NCBI RefSeq assembly: GCF_001280085.1
Contig: NZ_LGED01000226.1
Location: 1-55,706 of the forward strand
DNA from: Saccharothrix sp. NRRL B-16348
GTDB lineage: Bacteria; Actinomycetota; Actinomycetes; Mycobacteriales; Pseudonocardiaceae
DNA length: 55,706 nucleotides
Reading direction: 5' to 3'
Of this stretch, positions 24,440-32,565 are shown one piece after another. Below the pieces are notes generated by a model. That model did not search any database. It was not told the origin of the DNA and saw nothing but the letters and a program-made list of their open reading frames with translations. The position numbers and the translations under genes are program-made. The stretch's first letter is position 1. Each line of letters opens with the position of its first letter.

Positions 24440-26974
24440 TTGATCGGTGACCCGGAGCGGCGTGCCGATGCCACCGTCAACGACCTGAGCGGCTCCGCCC
24501 GGGTCGTGGTCCAGGCGCGCGACATCACTGGTGGCGTCCACGTGCACCCCACCGGTGATGTCGCGGACTTCGCCGTCACGCCGCAGGTCCCGGTTCCGCC
24601 GTCCGCGCCCTTGGCCGTGCCGCACCGCCGGGTCGCCTCCGACCGGCTGCACGGGCGCGACGCGTTCGTGGCGGCCCTGATCGAAGGCATGCGGAGCAGG
24701 GCGAACTCGACCGACGCGCCGCGCGTGTGGGCGCTGTGCGGTCTCGGGGGCACCGGGAAGACCACGATCGCCCTGGAAGTCGCCCACCGGCTCGAGGCCG
24801 ACCACCGGTACACGTGGTGGGTGTCGGCCTCGGACCCGACCGGTCTGATGGCGGCGTTGCGGGCGGTGGCGACGGACGCGGGCGCGGCTCCCGTCGAGTT
24901 CGACCACCTGCACCCGGCGGACGTCCTGTGGCGGAGGCTGGACGTGCTGCCCGACCCGTGGCTGCTGGTGCTGGACAACCTCGACGACCCCGACACCGCG
25001 TCCGCCGCCGGGCGCGCCACGGCGGACGGCACCGGCTGGCTCCGGGCGCCACGCACGCCTCACGGGACGGTTCTCGTCACCAGCCGGGAGACCCGCCGCG
25101 AACGCTGGGGACCGTGGGTGACGTGCCACGAAGTGGATCCGCTCGCCGTGCCCGACGCCGCCCGCGTGCTGCTCGACCTGGCGCCCGACGCGGGTGACGC
25201 GCGGGAAGCCGAGCTGCTGGCCGCGGAGCTCGGCGGCCTGCCGCTGGCACTCGACCTCGCCGGTTCCTACCTGGCGACGACGGCCAGGGCGGTGTGGCCC
25301 GACGAGGACGAACCCGTCACGTTCGCCGCGTACCGCGCCGCGTTCGCCCACCGGCTGCCCGACGTGGCCGTGGACACGGGTGGTCGGCCGAACGGCTCCG
25401 AGCAGGCCCGCCGGGACATCTTCGCCACCTGGGAGCTGTCGCTGGACCTGCTCGTGGCCCAGGGCCACGACATCGCCCGGCCGCTGTTGCGGCTGCTCTC
25501 CTGCTTCGCCGAGACCTCGTTGCCGTACCAGCTGGTGCTCGACCCGGAGGTGCTGCGCGCGGACGACCGCTTCACGAGCCTGACCCACCGCCGCCTCCGC
25601 GACGCGTTGCAGGGGCTCGCGGGGCTGCGGCTGATCACGATCAGCCCCGGCGAGGCGGGGCGGACGCTCGACATGCACCCGGTGGTGCGAGCCGGCATCC
25701 GCTCCGGCCGGGGCGCCGACTACCTGTTCCTGGTCACCGCGCTGCTGGAACGCGCCACCGCGAGCCTGTCCCCGGACGATCCCGGCACGTGGTCGCACTG
25801 GAGCCTGCTGGCGTCGCACTGCACCGCGGCGGTGCGCCTCCTCGTCGACACGGCGGGAGCGAGCGACGACCAGGTACTGACCACCACCGCGTTGGGCGTC
25901 CGGGCCGCCCGTCACCACTACACCGCCGGTTACTTCGAGGAGAGCGTGGCCGTGCTCCGGTCGGTGGTGAGCCTGCGCGAGCAGCGCTTCGGTCCCGCGC
26001 ACCCCGAGACCCTGCACGGCAGGCGCCACCACGCGCGCGCACTGCTGGAGAACGGCCAGTTCCGGACCGCGCTCGTGGAGTACGAGCACGTCCTGGAACT
26101 GAGCCTGCCGCTCTTCGACCGGAACGACCCGCACCTGCTGTCCGCGCGTCGCGGGCTGGGCCGCGCGCTCATGGCGGTCGGCCGCTTCACCGACGCGGAA
26201 GCGGTGCTCGACGACCTCTTCCGCACCCTGGTCGAGGCAGGCCGGGCCGAAGACGACCCGGAGACCGTCGCGAGCCGGTACCTCCGCGCGCTCGTGCTGG
26301 TGAACCTCGGCAAGCACGCGGAGGCGGAGCGGGAGCTGAGGAACCTGCTCGTGCCGGACCAAGGAGTCCCCGGTCAGAACGCGCTCGACATTCGGCACCA
26401 CATCGCCAGGACACTGCGCGGCCAGGGACGGATCGAGGAAGCCGAAGCGGAACTGCGGACCGCCATCGAGGCCTCGTCGGGCACCTTCGCCCCGGAGCAC
26501 CTGGCGCTCCTCGCGGCGCAGTACGAGTGGGCGCGCGACCTCCGCGACCTGGGCCACCTCGACCGGGCGGAGCGCGCGCTCGCCGCCATCCTCGACGTCA
26601 CCGGCGATCGGCTGCGGGAGGACCACCCGATCACGGTGGCCACCCGGCACGAACGCGCCACCGTCCTCCATCGGCGAGGCCACTACGCCGAAGCCCTGGC
26701 GGAGTTCACGGACGTGTGGAGGGTGAACTCGGACACCCTCGGCGAGACGCACCCCGACACGTTGACGGCGCGCCACAACATGGCGTGCGTGCTGCTGGAC
26801 CTGGAGGCGCTGGACGAGTCCTTCGCCTTGTTCGACGCCGTGGCCGCCGCCCGCCAGGCGGTGCTGGGCGCGGAGCACCCGCAGACCGAGGAGAGCCGGT
26901 GGTACCGCGCACGCGTGCTCGACCTCCTGACCACGTCGCCCTCGTCAACCGGGAAGAACAGGTCTGACTCGTGA
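24440..26974 (+). CDS. STAND NTPase with C-terminal TPR array
   Basis: About 844 aa. After a short N-terminus with the recurring actinobacterial motif (LSGSARVVVQARDITGGVHVH) comes an NB-ARC-type ATPase: Walker A GLGGTGKTT at about 99-107, Walker B LLVLDNLDD, and GLPLALDLAGSYL. From about residue 480 to the end there are eight or more tetratricopeptide repeats (LLENGQFRTALVEYEHVLE, and similar). Related TPR-STAND proteins accompany FxSxx-COOH peptide systems (FxsT). The start is TTG 24440 with GATGAGG upstream. Its stop overlaps the start of the 103-aa gene by 4 bp, so it heads a three-gene coupled unit. It may be a sensor or scaffold for the encoded peptide or enzyme. Confidence 0.85.
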   Translation: MIGDPERRADATVNDLSGSARVVVQARDITGGVHVHPTGDVADFAVTPQVPVPPSAPLAVPHRRVASDRLHGRDAFVAALIEGMRSRANSTDAPRVWALCGLGGTGKTTIALEVAHRLEADHRYTWWVSASDPTGLMAALRAVATDAGAAPVEFDHLHPADVLWRRLDVLPDPWLLVLDNLDDPDTASAAGRATADGTGWLRAPRTPHGTVLVTSRETRRERWGPWVTCHEVDPLAVPDAARVLLDLAPDAGDAREAELLAAELGGLPLALDLAGSYLATTARAVWPDEDEPVTFAAYRAAFAHRLPDVAVDTGGRPNGSEQARRDIFATWELSLDLLVAQGHDIARPLLRLLSCFAETSLPYQLVLDPEVLRADDRFTSLTHRRLRDALQGLAGLRLITISPGEAGRTLDMHPVVRAGIRSGRGADYLFLVTALLERATASLSPDDPGTWSHWSLLASHCTAAVRLLVDTAGASDDQVLTTTALGVRAARHHYTAGYFEESVAVLRSVVSLREQRFGPAHPETLHGRRHHARALLENGQFRTALVEYEHVLELSLPLFDRNDPHLLSARRGLGRALMAVGRFTDAEAVLDDLFRTLVEAGRAEDDPETVASRYLRALVLVNLGKHAEAERELRNLLVPDQGVPGQNALDIRHHIARTLRGQGRIEEAEAELRTAIEASSGTFAPEHLALLAAQYEWARDLRDLGHLDRAERALAAILDVTGDRLREDHPITVATRHERATVLHRRGHYAEALAEFTDVWRVNSDTLGETHPDTLTARHNMACVLLDLEALDESFALFDAVAAARQAVLGAEHPQTEESRWYRARVLDLLTTSPSSTGKNRSDS

Positions 26975-27282
26975 ACGGTTCGGACCCGCGGGAACTCGAC
27001 GACCTGTCCATCAAGGACATCCGGTCACTCGACCGGGAGACCACCGACCGGTTCACCCGGCGGGTGGTCCGGCGTACGCAGGCCACCACGTCCAGCATGG
27101 GCGGCCACGACGGCGGCGGCGGGTACGACTACTCCAGCACGGAGTCCCAGTCGAACCCGCCGCCGGATTTCCGTTCCATGGAAAGGCTTTTCACCTCCGA
27201 GCACGTGGAGCGGGAACCGGAGCCGCAGGACGACGAAGACGTCACGGACGGTGCACCGCCGAGCGAGGGAGAGCCGGGGTGA
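26971..27282 (+). CDS. 103-aa small protein, candidate peptide substrate of HExxH protein
   Basis: Coupled at both ends: GTGA overlap with the STAND-TPR stop and GTGA overlap with the HExxH gene. The N-terminal third is charged and helical (DDLSIKDIRSLDRETTDRF), the middle is Gly/Ser/Tyr-rich (SSMGGHDGGGGYDYSSTES), followed by NPPPDFRSMERLF and an acidic proline-rich tail. No signal peptide or known domain. A leader-like helix with a low-complexity core is what a ribosomally made, modified peptide precursor might look like, but it lacks the C-terminal FxSxx signature of the FxsA family and has no cysteines. Function unknown; precursor role is inference from position. Confidence 0.75.
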   Translation: MNGSDPRELDDLSIKDIRSLDRETTDRFTRRVVRRTQATTSSMGGHDGGGGYDYSSTESQSNPPPDFRSMERLFTSEHVEREPEPQDDEDVTDGAPPSEGEPG

Positions 27283-29009
27283 CCGGGCTGACGTCGACGG
27301 ACCTGCGGGCGTTCGGCTCGGGTGACGACCGGGCGCTCGCGCTGCTGGGCGCGAGCCGGTGGGGACCTCGGGTGCTGCTGATCGACGAGGTCGTCCGCCT
27401 GCTGCGCGACCGGCGGGACGCCGCCGGGCCCCTGCCGCCGGCCGACCGGGCGTGGGACGAGCTCACCGAACTGCACGACGACGCGCCCGAAGCGGTCCGC
27501 TCGGTCCTGCTCTACCCGCAGGTGGGCCGGTGGTTGGGCTGCCTGGTGCGTCGACTGCACGGCACCGGGACCGGGTCGCCGCCGTTGTGGCAGGACGCGG
27601 GTCACCTGTGGAGCCTGCTCGCCGCGGCGAAGGTCGTCGCGGGCGTGGACGTCGAGGTGCCCGTGCCGGTTCGCGACGGGACGTCCGTGGTGCCGGGCAT
27701 CGGGTTCGTCGCGTTCCCGGCGGCCGAATCCGGTCACGCCGTGTTCCGGCCGGGTTCCGACATGTGGTTCCGCGGCGCGGCGGTACGGGTGCCGCACGAC
27801 CTCGCCACGACTGCGCCGGGCTGGCACCCGATCCCCGTGCTCACCGCGCCGGGAGCCGTGGCCCGGTTGGACTCCCACGACCCGTTCCGCGGGATCGAGC
27901 GGACGCGGCCCTACCGTGCGCCGACGCAGCCCGCGAAGAGGGACGTCGAGCTGTGGAACGAGACCTGGCGTGGTGCGTGGAGCGTGCTGGTCCACGACGA
28001 CCCCGTCCAGGCGAGGGCGATCGCGGCCACCATGACGGTGGTGGTGCCGTGGTCGACGCGCCGGGAGTCGGGCTTCACCAGTGCCACCGCCGAGGAGGCC
28101 TTCGGCTCGGTCATGCTCGCGCGTCCCACCCGGTCGGAGCGGTTGGCGGAGACGCTCGTGCACGAGTTCCACCACACCAAGCTGTCCGGGCTGCTGGATC
28201 TGGTCGACCTGCTCCACGAAGACCGCGGGGCACTGCTCTACACGGCGTGGCGCGACGACCCCCGTCCGCTGCCCGGCGTCCTGCACGGGCTCTACGCCTT
28301 CTCCGCGGTGGCCGAGTTCTGGCGGAAGCGGTGTCGGATCGCGGCTTCCCCCGAGGCGTGGTTCGAACTCGCCTACTGGCGACGGCAGGCCCACGACATC
28401 GCGACGGCGGTCACCGACCGACCGGAGCTCACACCAGCCGGTCGCGCTTTCGTGCGCGGCGTCGTCGATCGCTTGGAGGCGTGCACCGACGACGCGCCGC
28501 CCGACGTGCGGTCGGCCGCTCTCGAAGCGGTCATCGACCACCGGGCGGACTGGCGGCTGGCCCACCTCCTGCCACACGACGACGACGTGAGCGCTTTGGC
28601 GGAGCTGTGGATCGCCGGGGAGCAGCCGGCTGGCGCCGCGTCGGTGACCGGCATCGGGACGGGAAGCCTCGACGGCAAGTTGGGCTTCCTCCGCTCGGCG
28701 CGGCTCGACGGCGACACCGCGCTGTCCGCGGCGCAGCGCGCGTACGTGACCGGCGATCTCGCCGCGGCGCGCCGCATGTGCTTGGACGCGCTCGACCGTC
28801 GGCAGTCCTGGGTCGTGCTCGGTCTCGTGGCGCGCCGGCGGAGTGATCACGACACGGCTAGGGGTCTGTTGCAGCGTCCGGAACTGGTGCGGGCCGTCAG
28901 CGCACGGGTGCGCGGCACGACCGGCCGGGCCGTCGAGGTAGAGGCGTTGGCGGCCTGGCTCGCGCCACTCGCCGAATCCGACGTCCCGCCGGTCCACGTC
29001 CACGGCTGA
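27279..29009 (+). CDS. HExxH-motif putative peptide-modification protein
   Basis: A 576-aa protein whose centre carries HEFHHTKLSGLLDLVDLL at about residues 295-312, then the stretch LLYTAWRDDPRPLPGVLHGLYAF. This is the pattern of the HExxH domain associated with radical-SAM peptide maturases (FxsB type). Members fused to radical SAM enzymes have been reported to use iron and alpha-ketoglutarate to beta-hydroxylate peptides. Here it stands alone, with no radical SAM gene in the window. The GTG start overlaps the small-protein stop, so the small protein is the natural substrate candidate. N- and C-terminal parts are helical without a recognised domain. Hydroxylation versus proteolysis cannot be decided from sequence. 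Confidence 0.8.
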   Translation: MTGLTSTDLRAFGSGDDRALALLGASRWGPRVLLIDEVVRLLRDRRDAAGPLPPADRAWDELTELHDDAPEAVRSVLLYPQVGRWLGCLVRRLHGTGTGSPPLWQDAGHLWSLLAAAKVVAGVDVEVPVPVRDGTSVVPGIGFVAFPAAESGHAVFRPGSDMWFRGAAVRVPHDLATTAPGWHPIPVLTAPGAVARLDSHDPFRGIERTRPYRAPTQPAKRDVELWNETWRGAWSVLVHDDPVQARAIAATMTVVVPWSTRRESGFTSATAEEAFGSVMLARPTRSERLAETLVHEFHHTKLSGLLDLVDLLHEDRGALLYTAWRDDPRPLPGVLHGLYAFSAVAEFWRKRCRIAASPEAWFELAYWRRQAHDIATAVTDRPELTPAGRAFVRGVVDRLEACTDDAPPDVRSAALEAVIDHRADWRLAHLLPHDDDVSALAELWIAGEQPAGAASVTGIGTGSLDGKLGFLRSARLDGDTALSAAQRAYVTGDLAAARRMCLDALDRRQSWVVLGLVARRRSDHDTARGLLQRPELVRAVSARVRGTTGRAVEVEALAAWLAPLAESDVPPVHVHG

Positions 29010-29084
29010 CCGCGTGTTCTGGCGGAACCCCTGCCGACAGCCGACGCCTGATCCACCGTGCCGCGGGCGCCTCCGCAAACCTGT

Positions 29085-29113
29085 TTGAGGACCACGGCGA
29101 CCACTGGTAGCTT
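29085..29113 (+). promoter_or_regulatory. Probable promoter of sORF / alpha-beta hydrolase unit
   Basis: -35 TTGAGG (29085-29090), 17-base spacer, -10 TAGCTT (29108-29113). Transcription would start near 29120, giving a 30-base leader before the sORF at 29151. Confidence 0.5.
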
Positions 29114-29150
29114 CGCGGCGGCCGTGCGAGAGATCGAGGAGGTGGTACCC

Positions 29151-29201
29151 GTGAACATGTCGACATGGGTGCTTCCCTCCGGGGTCACGGTCGGGCGATA
29201 G
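29151..29201 (+). CDS. 16-codon upstream reading frame
   Basis: GTG 29151 to TAG 29199-29201 encodes VNMSTWVLPSGVTVGR. It has a near-ideal ribosome site, GAGGAGG at 29136-29142, eight bases before the start, and lies between a plausible promoter and the alpha/beta hydrolase gene. Downstream, CGGGAG (29208-29213) and CTCCCG (29229-29234) can form a hairpin that ends beside the hydrolase ribosome site AAAGG (29235-29239). It may be a regulatory leader, a tiny protein, or the remnant of a longer gene. Confidence 0.45.
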   Translation: MNMSTWVLPSGVTVGR

Positions 29202-29246
29202 GTCGTCCGGGAGCGCCGTTCACGAGCACTCCCGAAAGGCACCACC

Positions 29247-29978
29247 GTGCGATTCACCTCCGAACAGCGCTTCGACGACGGCGTCCTCGAGCGCAAGTTC
29301 ACCCTCGGCGAGATCCCCGGCATCCTGTGGACGCCCGGATCCGCGTCCGCACCGGCCCCGCTGATCCTGGTCGGCCACCCCGGCGGACTGCCCACGATGT
29401 ACCCACGACTGGCGGCCCGGGCCCGGCACGCCGCGGCGGAGGGCTTCGCCGCGGCCACCATCGAGCTGCCCTGGAGCGGTGACCGGCCCCGTTCCGCCGC
29501 CGCCGAGGAGGCCCGCGCCGACCTGCGCCGGGCGCTGGATGCCGGCGAGCCGGTCGACGACGGGATCGTCGACCGGCTCGTCCTCCCGCTGGTCGACCAG
29601 GCGGTCCCGGAATGGCGGGACGCCCTGGACGCCCTCCTGTCGCTGCCCGGGATCGGCGGCCCGGTCGGCTACTCGGGAGGGGTGATCGCCATCGGCCTCC
29701 GGCTGGCGGTGGTCGAACCGCGCATCGCGGCGGCGCTGCTGTTCGCCGGCAGTTTCGTGCCCCGCGCCATGTTCGCGGAGGCCCGGCAGGTCACCATCCC
29801 GCTGCAGGTCCTGCTGCAGTGGGACGACGAGGGGAACGACCGGCAGTTGGCCTTGGACCTGTTCGACGCCTTCGGCTCCGAGGAGAAGACGTTGCACGCC
29901 AACATGGGCGGGCACACCGGCGTCCCGCGGTTCGAGGGGGATGCCGCGAACCGGTTCTTCGCCCGGCACCTGAAGTGA
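29247..29978 (+). CDS. Alpha/beta hydrolase (dienelactone-hydrolase-like)
   Basis: A 243-aa alpha/beta-hydrolase fold protein. The nucleophile elbow is GYSGG (Ser near residue 144), the oxyanion region is VGHPGGLP, a late acidic residue lies in LQWDDEGND, and the catalytic His is in NMGGHTG near residue 222. The sequence is closest in style to dienelactone hydrolase-like enzymes; substrate unknown. GTG 29247 follows AAAGG. It has an upstream mini-ORF and a hairpin before its ribosome site, and ends before a strong bidirectional terminator. Confidence 0.82.
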   Translation: MRFTSEQRFDDGVLERKFTLGEIPGILWTPGSASAPAPLILVGHPGGLPTMYPRLAARARHAAAEGFAAATIELPWSGDRPRSAAAEEARADLRRALDAGEPVDDGIVDRLVLPLVDQAVPEWRDALDALLSLPGIGGPVGYSGGVIAIGLRLAVVEPRIAAALLFAGSFVPRAMFAEARQVTIPLQVLLQWDDEGNDRQLALDLFDAFGSEEKTLHANMGGHTGVPRFEGDAANRFFARHLK

Positions 29979-30023
29979 AGCGTCAGGCGCGGGTTTCCTG
30001 ATCCCCGGCAGGCTGATCCACGA

Positions 30024-30065
30024 CGAACCGCCCTGGGAGCGACGACGCGCTCCCAGGGCGGTTCG
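30024..30065. terminator. Strong bidirectional terminator, 18-bp stem
   Basis: Arms at 30024-30041 and 30048-30065 are exact complements (CGAACCGCCCTGGGAGCG and its reverse complement) around the loop ACGACG. It lies between the convergent hydrolase and anti-sigma genes. Confidence 0.9.
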
Positions 30066-30071
30066 GCGCTG

Positions 30072-30707
30072 TCAGTTGCCGCCCTGCCGGACCGCGCCCT
30101 GCTCGGGCGTGCCCGACGGGACTCCCTGGCCCGTCGACGGATCCACCGGGGTGACGAGCGGCTCGGGCAGGCTCACGCAGTCCGGCGCGGCACCCGTGAT
30201 CACCGAAGAGAGCAGGGTGACGTGGGTGGCCGACTGCGCCGCACCCAGCAGCATCGTGACGCCCTCGGGGATGGCGTCGGCGTCGAACGTCAACGTGCCG
30301 TCGCCCCCGTCCACCGAGTCCACCGACGTGGGGATCCCGGAGCCCTGGTAGGGCTCGGTCCGCAGGCTCGTCAGGTCGACGCACCCGTCGCGGATCGGGA
30401 CCGCGACCGCCCGCACACCCAGCCTGCGCAGTTCCTCGTTCGCGCCCGTCACGCCGGTGATGTCGCGGATCGACACGCTCACCACGCCGTCGGCTCCCTT
30501 GCTGACCGCGTAGGCGGGTGCCCCACCGGACAGCACCGTGCCGGTCAACGCGATCACGCCCGTCACGCCCAGCACCGTGCCGCCGATGCCCAGTGCGCGG
30601 CCGACCCCGCGCCGCCCGGTCGCCACCCGGTCCGGCACGGTGTCCAGCGCGGACCCGTGGCTGCGCATCAGATCGTCGAAGAGCTGATCCTCGAACTTGG
30701 CCATCAT
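30072..30707 (-). CDS. Membrane anti-sigma-factor-like protein
   Basis: A 211-aa protein with a cytoplasmic N-terminus (MMAKFEDQLFDDLMRSHG), one membrane helix at about residues 38-60 (GIGGTVLGVTGVIALTGTVL), and an extracytoplasmic remainder. Its ATG overlaps the stop of the ECF sigma gene (ATGA), so the pair is translationally coupled, the standard layout for a sigma factor and its regulator. No zinc-binding HxxxCxxC motif is seen, so it is not a ZAS-type anti-sigma. Role by position is inferred. Confidence 0.75.
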   Translation of the reverse strand: MMAKFEDQLFDDLMRSHGSALDTVPDRVATGRRGVGRALGIGGTVLGVTGVIALTGTVLSGGAPAYAVSKGADGVVSVSIRDITGVTGANEELRRLGVRAVAVPIRDGCVDLTSLRTEPYQGSGIPTSVDSVDGGDGTLTFDADAIPEGVTMLLGAAQSATHVTLLSSVITGAAPDCVSLPEPLVTPVDPSTGQGVPSGTPEQGAVRQGGN

Positions 30708-31291
30708 CGTTCCATCCCTGTCGTCTTCCGGAGTTTCGTTCGGGCCCGGAACAGTCGGATGCGCACCGCGCCCGCCGAGACGCCCAAGGCCTCGGCGGCT
30801 TCCTTCGGGCTTAGGCCGTCAAGATCCACCAGCTCCACGACCTCGCGGTCGAGCCGGGGCAGTTCGGCCAGTCTCGCGAGCAGCGCGCCCGCCGCCTGCT
30901 CGGCGTCGATCCGATCGACCAGGTCGTCCAGGACGTCGGCGTCGAGCGGCCGCTGGCCGGCGATGCGCCGCGCGCTGTCACTGCGCTGGCTGTGCGCCTC
31001 GCAGTGCTTCGCGAACACCCGGCTCGCGATGCCGATCAGCCAGGCGCGGGGGCTGCCCTTGGCCGGGTCGAAGGTGCCGAACGAGGTGATCGCCCGGACG
31101 AAGGTGTCCGCGGTCAGGTCGGCCACCGTCTGCGGATCGGCGCTGCGCCGCGCGAAGTAGGCGGTGATCATGCCGACGTGCGCCCGGTAGACCTTCTCGA
31201 ACTCGGCGGCGGCGCCTGTCCGTTCCCGGGGCGGGGGGTGCTGGAGTGGCTCCACGTGGTCCGCCACCGCGTCTGCCAATGTCTCGCTCAC
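30704..31291 (-). CDS. ECF-type RNA polymerase sigma factor
   Basis: A 195-aa extracytoplasmic-function sigma factor: region 2 reads AEFEKVYRAHVGMITAYFAR with DLTADTFVRAITSFGTFDP, and region 4 reads LPRLDREVVELVDLDGLSPKEAAEALGVSAGAVRIR. The GTG at 31289-31291 gives a start (VSETLADAVADHVEP) suited to the family; further upstream codons lack support. It is coupled to a membrane protein that probably holds it inactive until an envelope or redox signal. Its own promoter is not obvious. Confidence 0.88.
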   Translation of the reverse strand: MSETLADAVADHVEPLQHPPPRERTGAAAEFEKVYRAHVGMITAYFARRSADPQTVADLTADTFVRAITSFGTFDPAKGSPRAWLIGIASRVFAKHCEAHSQRSDSARRIAGQRPLDADVLDDLVDRIDAEQAAGALLARLAELPRLDREVVELVDLDGLSPKEAAEALGVSAGAVRIRLFRARTKLRKTTGMER

Positions 31292-31384
31292 ACCACATGG
31301 TTGCCGAGATCCCACCGGCCCGTTACAAGGCTTCCGTTCGGCGACCCCGACCATCGACGGGACTGATAACCGAGGTCAGCACAA

Positions 31385-31624
31385 GTGATTTCCGCGCTTG
31401 CGTTGATGATCGGTCTGACGGCGCCGATCGCGGGTCGTCTCCTGGAACGCAAGGGACGCAAACGCCTGCTGGTGGTCGCGCTGGTCGCGTACGGGTTCTT
31501 CGGCACGGCGCCGCTGTGGTTGCCGGCGCTGGAGCTGATCGTGGCCCCCCGCGTTCTCGTCGGCGTCACCGAGGCCGCCATCAGGTTCCTGCGCACCGCG
31601 GGCGCTTCAGCGGGCACGGCGTGA
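31385..31624 (+). pseudogene. MFS transporter remnant
   Basis: 79 codons that match the MFS region from membrane helix 2 through helix 4: APIAGRLLERKGRKRLLVVAL includes the loop 2-3 signature, then FFGTAPLWLPALE and VGVTEAAI. The helix-1 region and everything after helix 4 are missing, and the last 14 residues do not fit the family. A normal member has about 400 residues. The fragment abuts the far end of the aromatic catabolic operon on the opposite strand, so it is probably what remains of that cluster's uptake or efflux transporter. Confidence 0.7.
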
Positions 31625-31629
31625 CCCGG

Positions 31630-32562
31630 TCACGGCCTGGTCCGCGACCGGCGGCGGGCACGGGGCAGCGGCGTGATCCCGGCTCCGGTGACCACGGTGG
31701 TGCTGAGCCGGCCGATGCCCTCCACGATCAGGGTCACGGTGTCGCCCGGTCGCAGCGGGCGGCGCTCGGCTCCCCTGCCCCACAGCTCGGCCAGGCAGCC
31801 GCCGTTGCCGCAGGTGCCGGAGCCGAGCACGTCGCCGGGCCTCACGAGAGTGCCGCGGGAGGCGTAGGCGACCATCTCCTCGAACGTCCAGCTCATGTTG
31901 GACAGCAGGTCGGAGCCGACGACTTCGCCGTTCACGAGTGCGGTCAGCGCCAGTCGCAGCAGGCCGTCGGCATCGCGGCAAGGCTCCAGCTCGTCCGGGG
32001 TGACCAGCCACGGCCCGAGGGTGGTGGCGGTGTCCTTGCCCTTGCACGGTCCCAACCCCACGGTCATCTCGGCGGCCTGGAGGTCGCGCGCGGACCAGTC
32101 GTTGAAGATCGTGTAGCCGGCGATGTGGTCACCCGCCTGCCCGGCGGTCAGGTCGCGGCCCTCGCGCCCGATGACGGCGGCGACCTCCAGCTCGAAGTCG
32201 AACCGGGCACATCCCGGCGGCACGGGCACGTCGTCGTGCGGACCGAGGACGGCGTGGGGGTTGCCGAAGTAGAACGTCGGCGCGGCGTGCCACTGCTCGG
32301 GCACCCCGGCTCCCGCGCGCATGCCCTCGACGTGCTCCTCGAAGGTGACGAAGTCGCGCACGGTGGGCGGCTGGAGCGGGGCCAGGAGCCGCACCGCCGA
32401 GACGTGCGGTCCGGCCGGGCGGGCGAGCGCGTCGGCACCGGCGGCGGGCAGGTCGCCGAGCACGTCCACCAGCGTGGCCGCGTCGACCGGGTGCAGCAGG
32501 TCGTCGTCATCGAGCACGCCGACCCGCTGCCGCCCGTCGTGGTGGTAGGTGGCGAACCGCAT
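31630..32562 (-). CDS. Fumarylacetoacetate hydrolase-family enzyme (operon gene 6)
   Basis: A 310-aa FAH-family protein. The metal-binding acidic residues lie in FDFELEVAAVIG, followed by GYTIFNDWSARDLQ and GKDTATTLGPWLVT, with GDVLGSGTCGNG near the end. These enzymes hydrolyse, decarboxylate or isomerise ring-cleavage products. It is last in the operon, 3 bp after the extradiol dioxygenase gene, and a second FAH paralogue begins the operon, suggesting two successive steps. The C-terminal tail is rich in arginine and proline. Converges with the MFS remnant. Confidence 0.88.
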   Translation of the reverse strand: MRFATYHHDGRQRVGVLDDDDLLHPVDAATLVDVLGDLPAAGADALARPAGPHVSAVRLLAPLQPPTVRDFVTFEEHVEGMRAGAGVPEQWHAAPTFYFGNPHAVLGPHDDVPVPPGCARFDFELEVAAVIGREGRDLTAGQAGDHIAGYTIFNDWSARDLQAAEMTVGLGPCKGKDTATTLGPWLVTPDELEPCRDADGLLRLALTALVNGEVVGSDLLSNMSWTFEEMVAYASRGTLVRPGDVLGSGTCGNGGCLAELWGRGAERRPLRPGDTVTLIVEGIGRLSTTVVTGAGITPLPRARRRSRTRP

Positions 32563-32565
32563 GGC

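Noticed and set aside
23942..26878. 978-codon minus-strand frame over the STAND-TPR gene
   Set aside because: Only its last 85 codons (the mrr 5' part) are real; the rest is antisense to the TPR array.
24440..29009. Classical FxSxx-COOH system
   Set aside because: No radical SAM FxsB in the window, and the small protein does not end in FxSxx.
31385..31624. Intact 79-aa membrane protein
   Set aside because: It starts at MFS helix 2 and stops inside the fold, with a non-family tail; a gene remnant is more likely.
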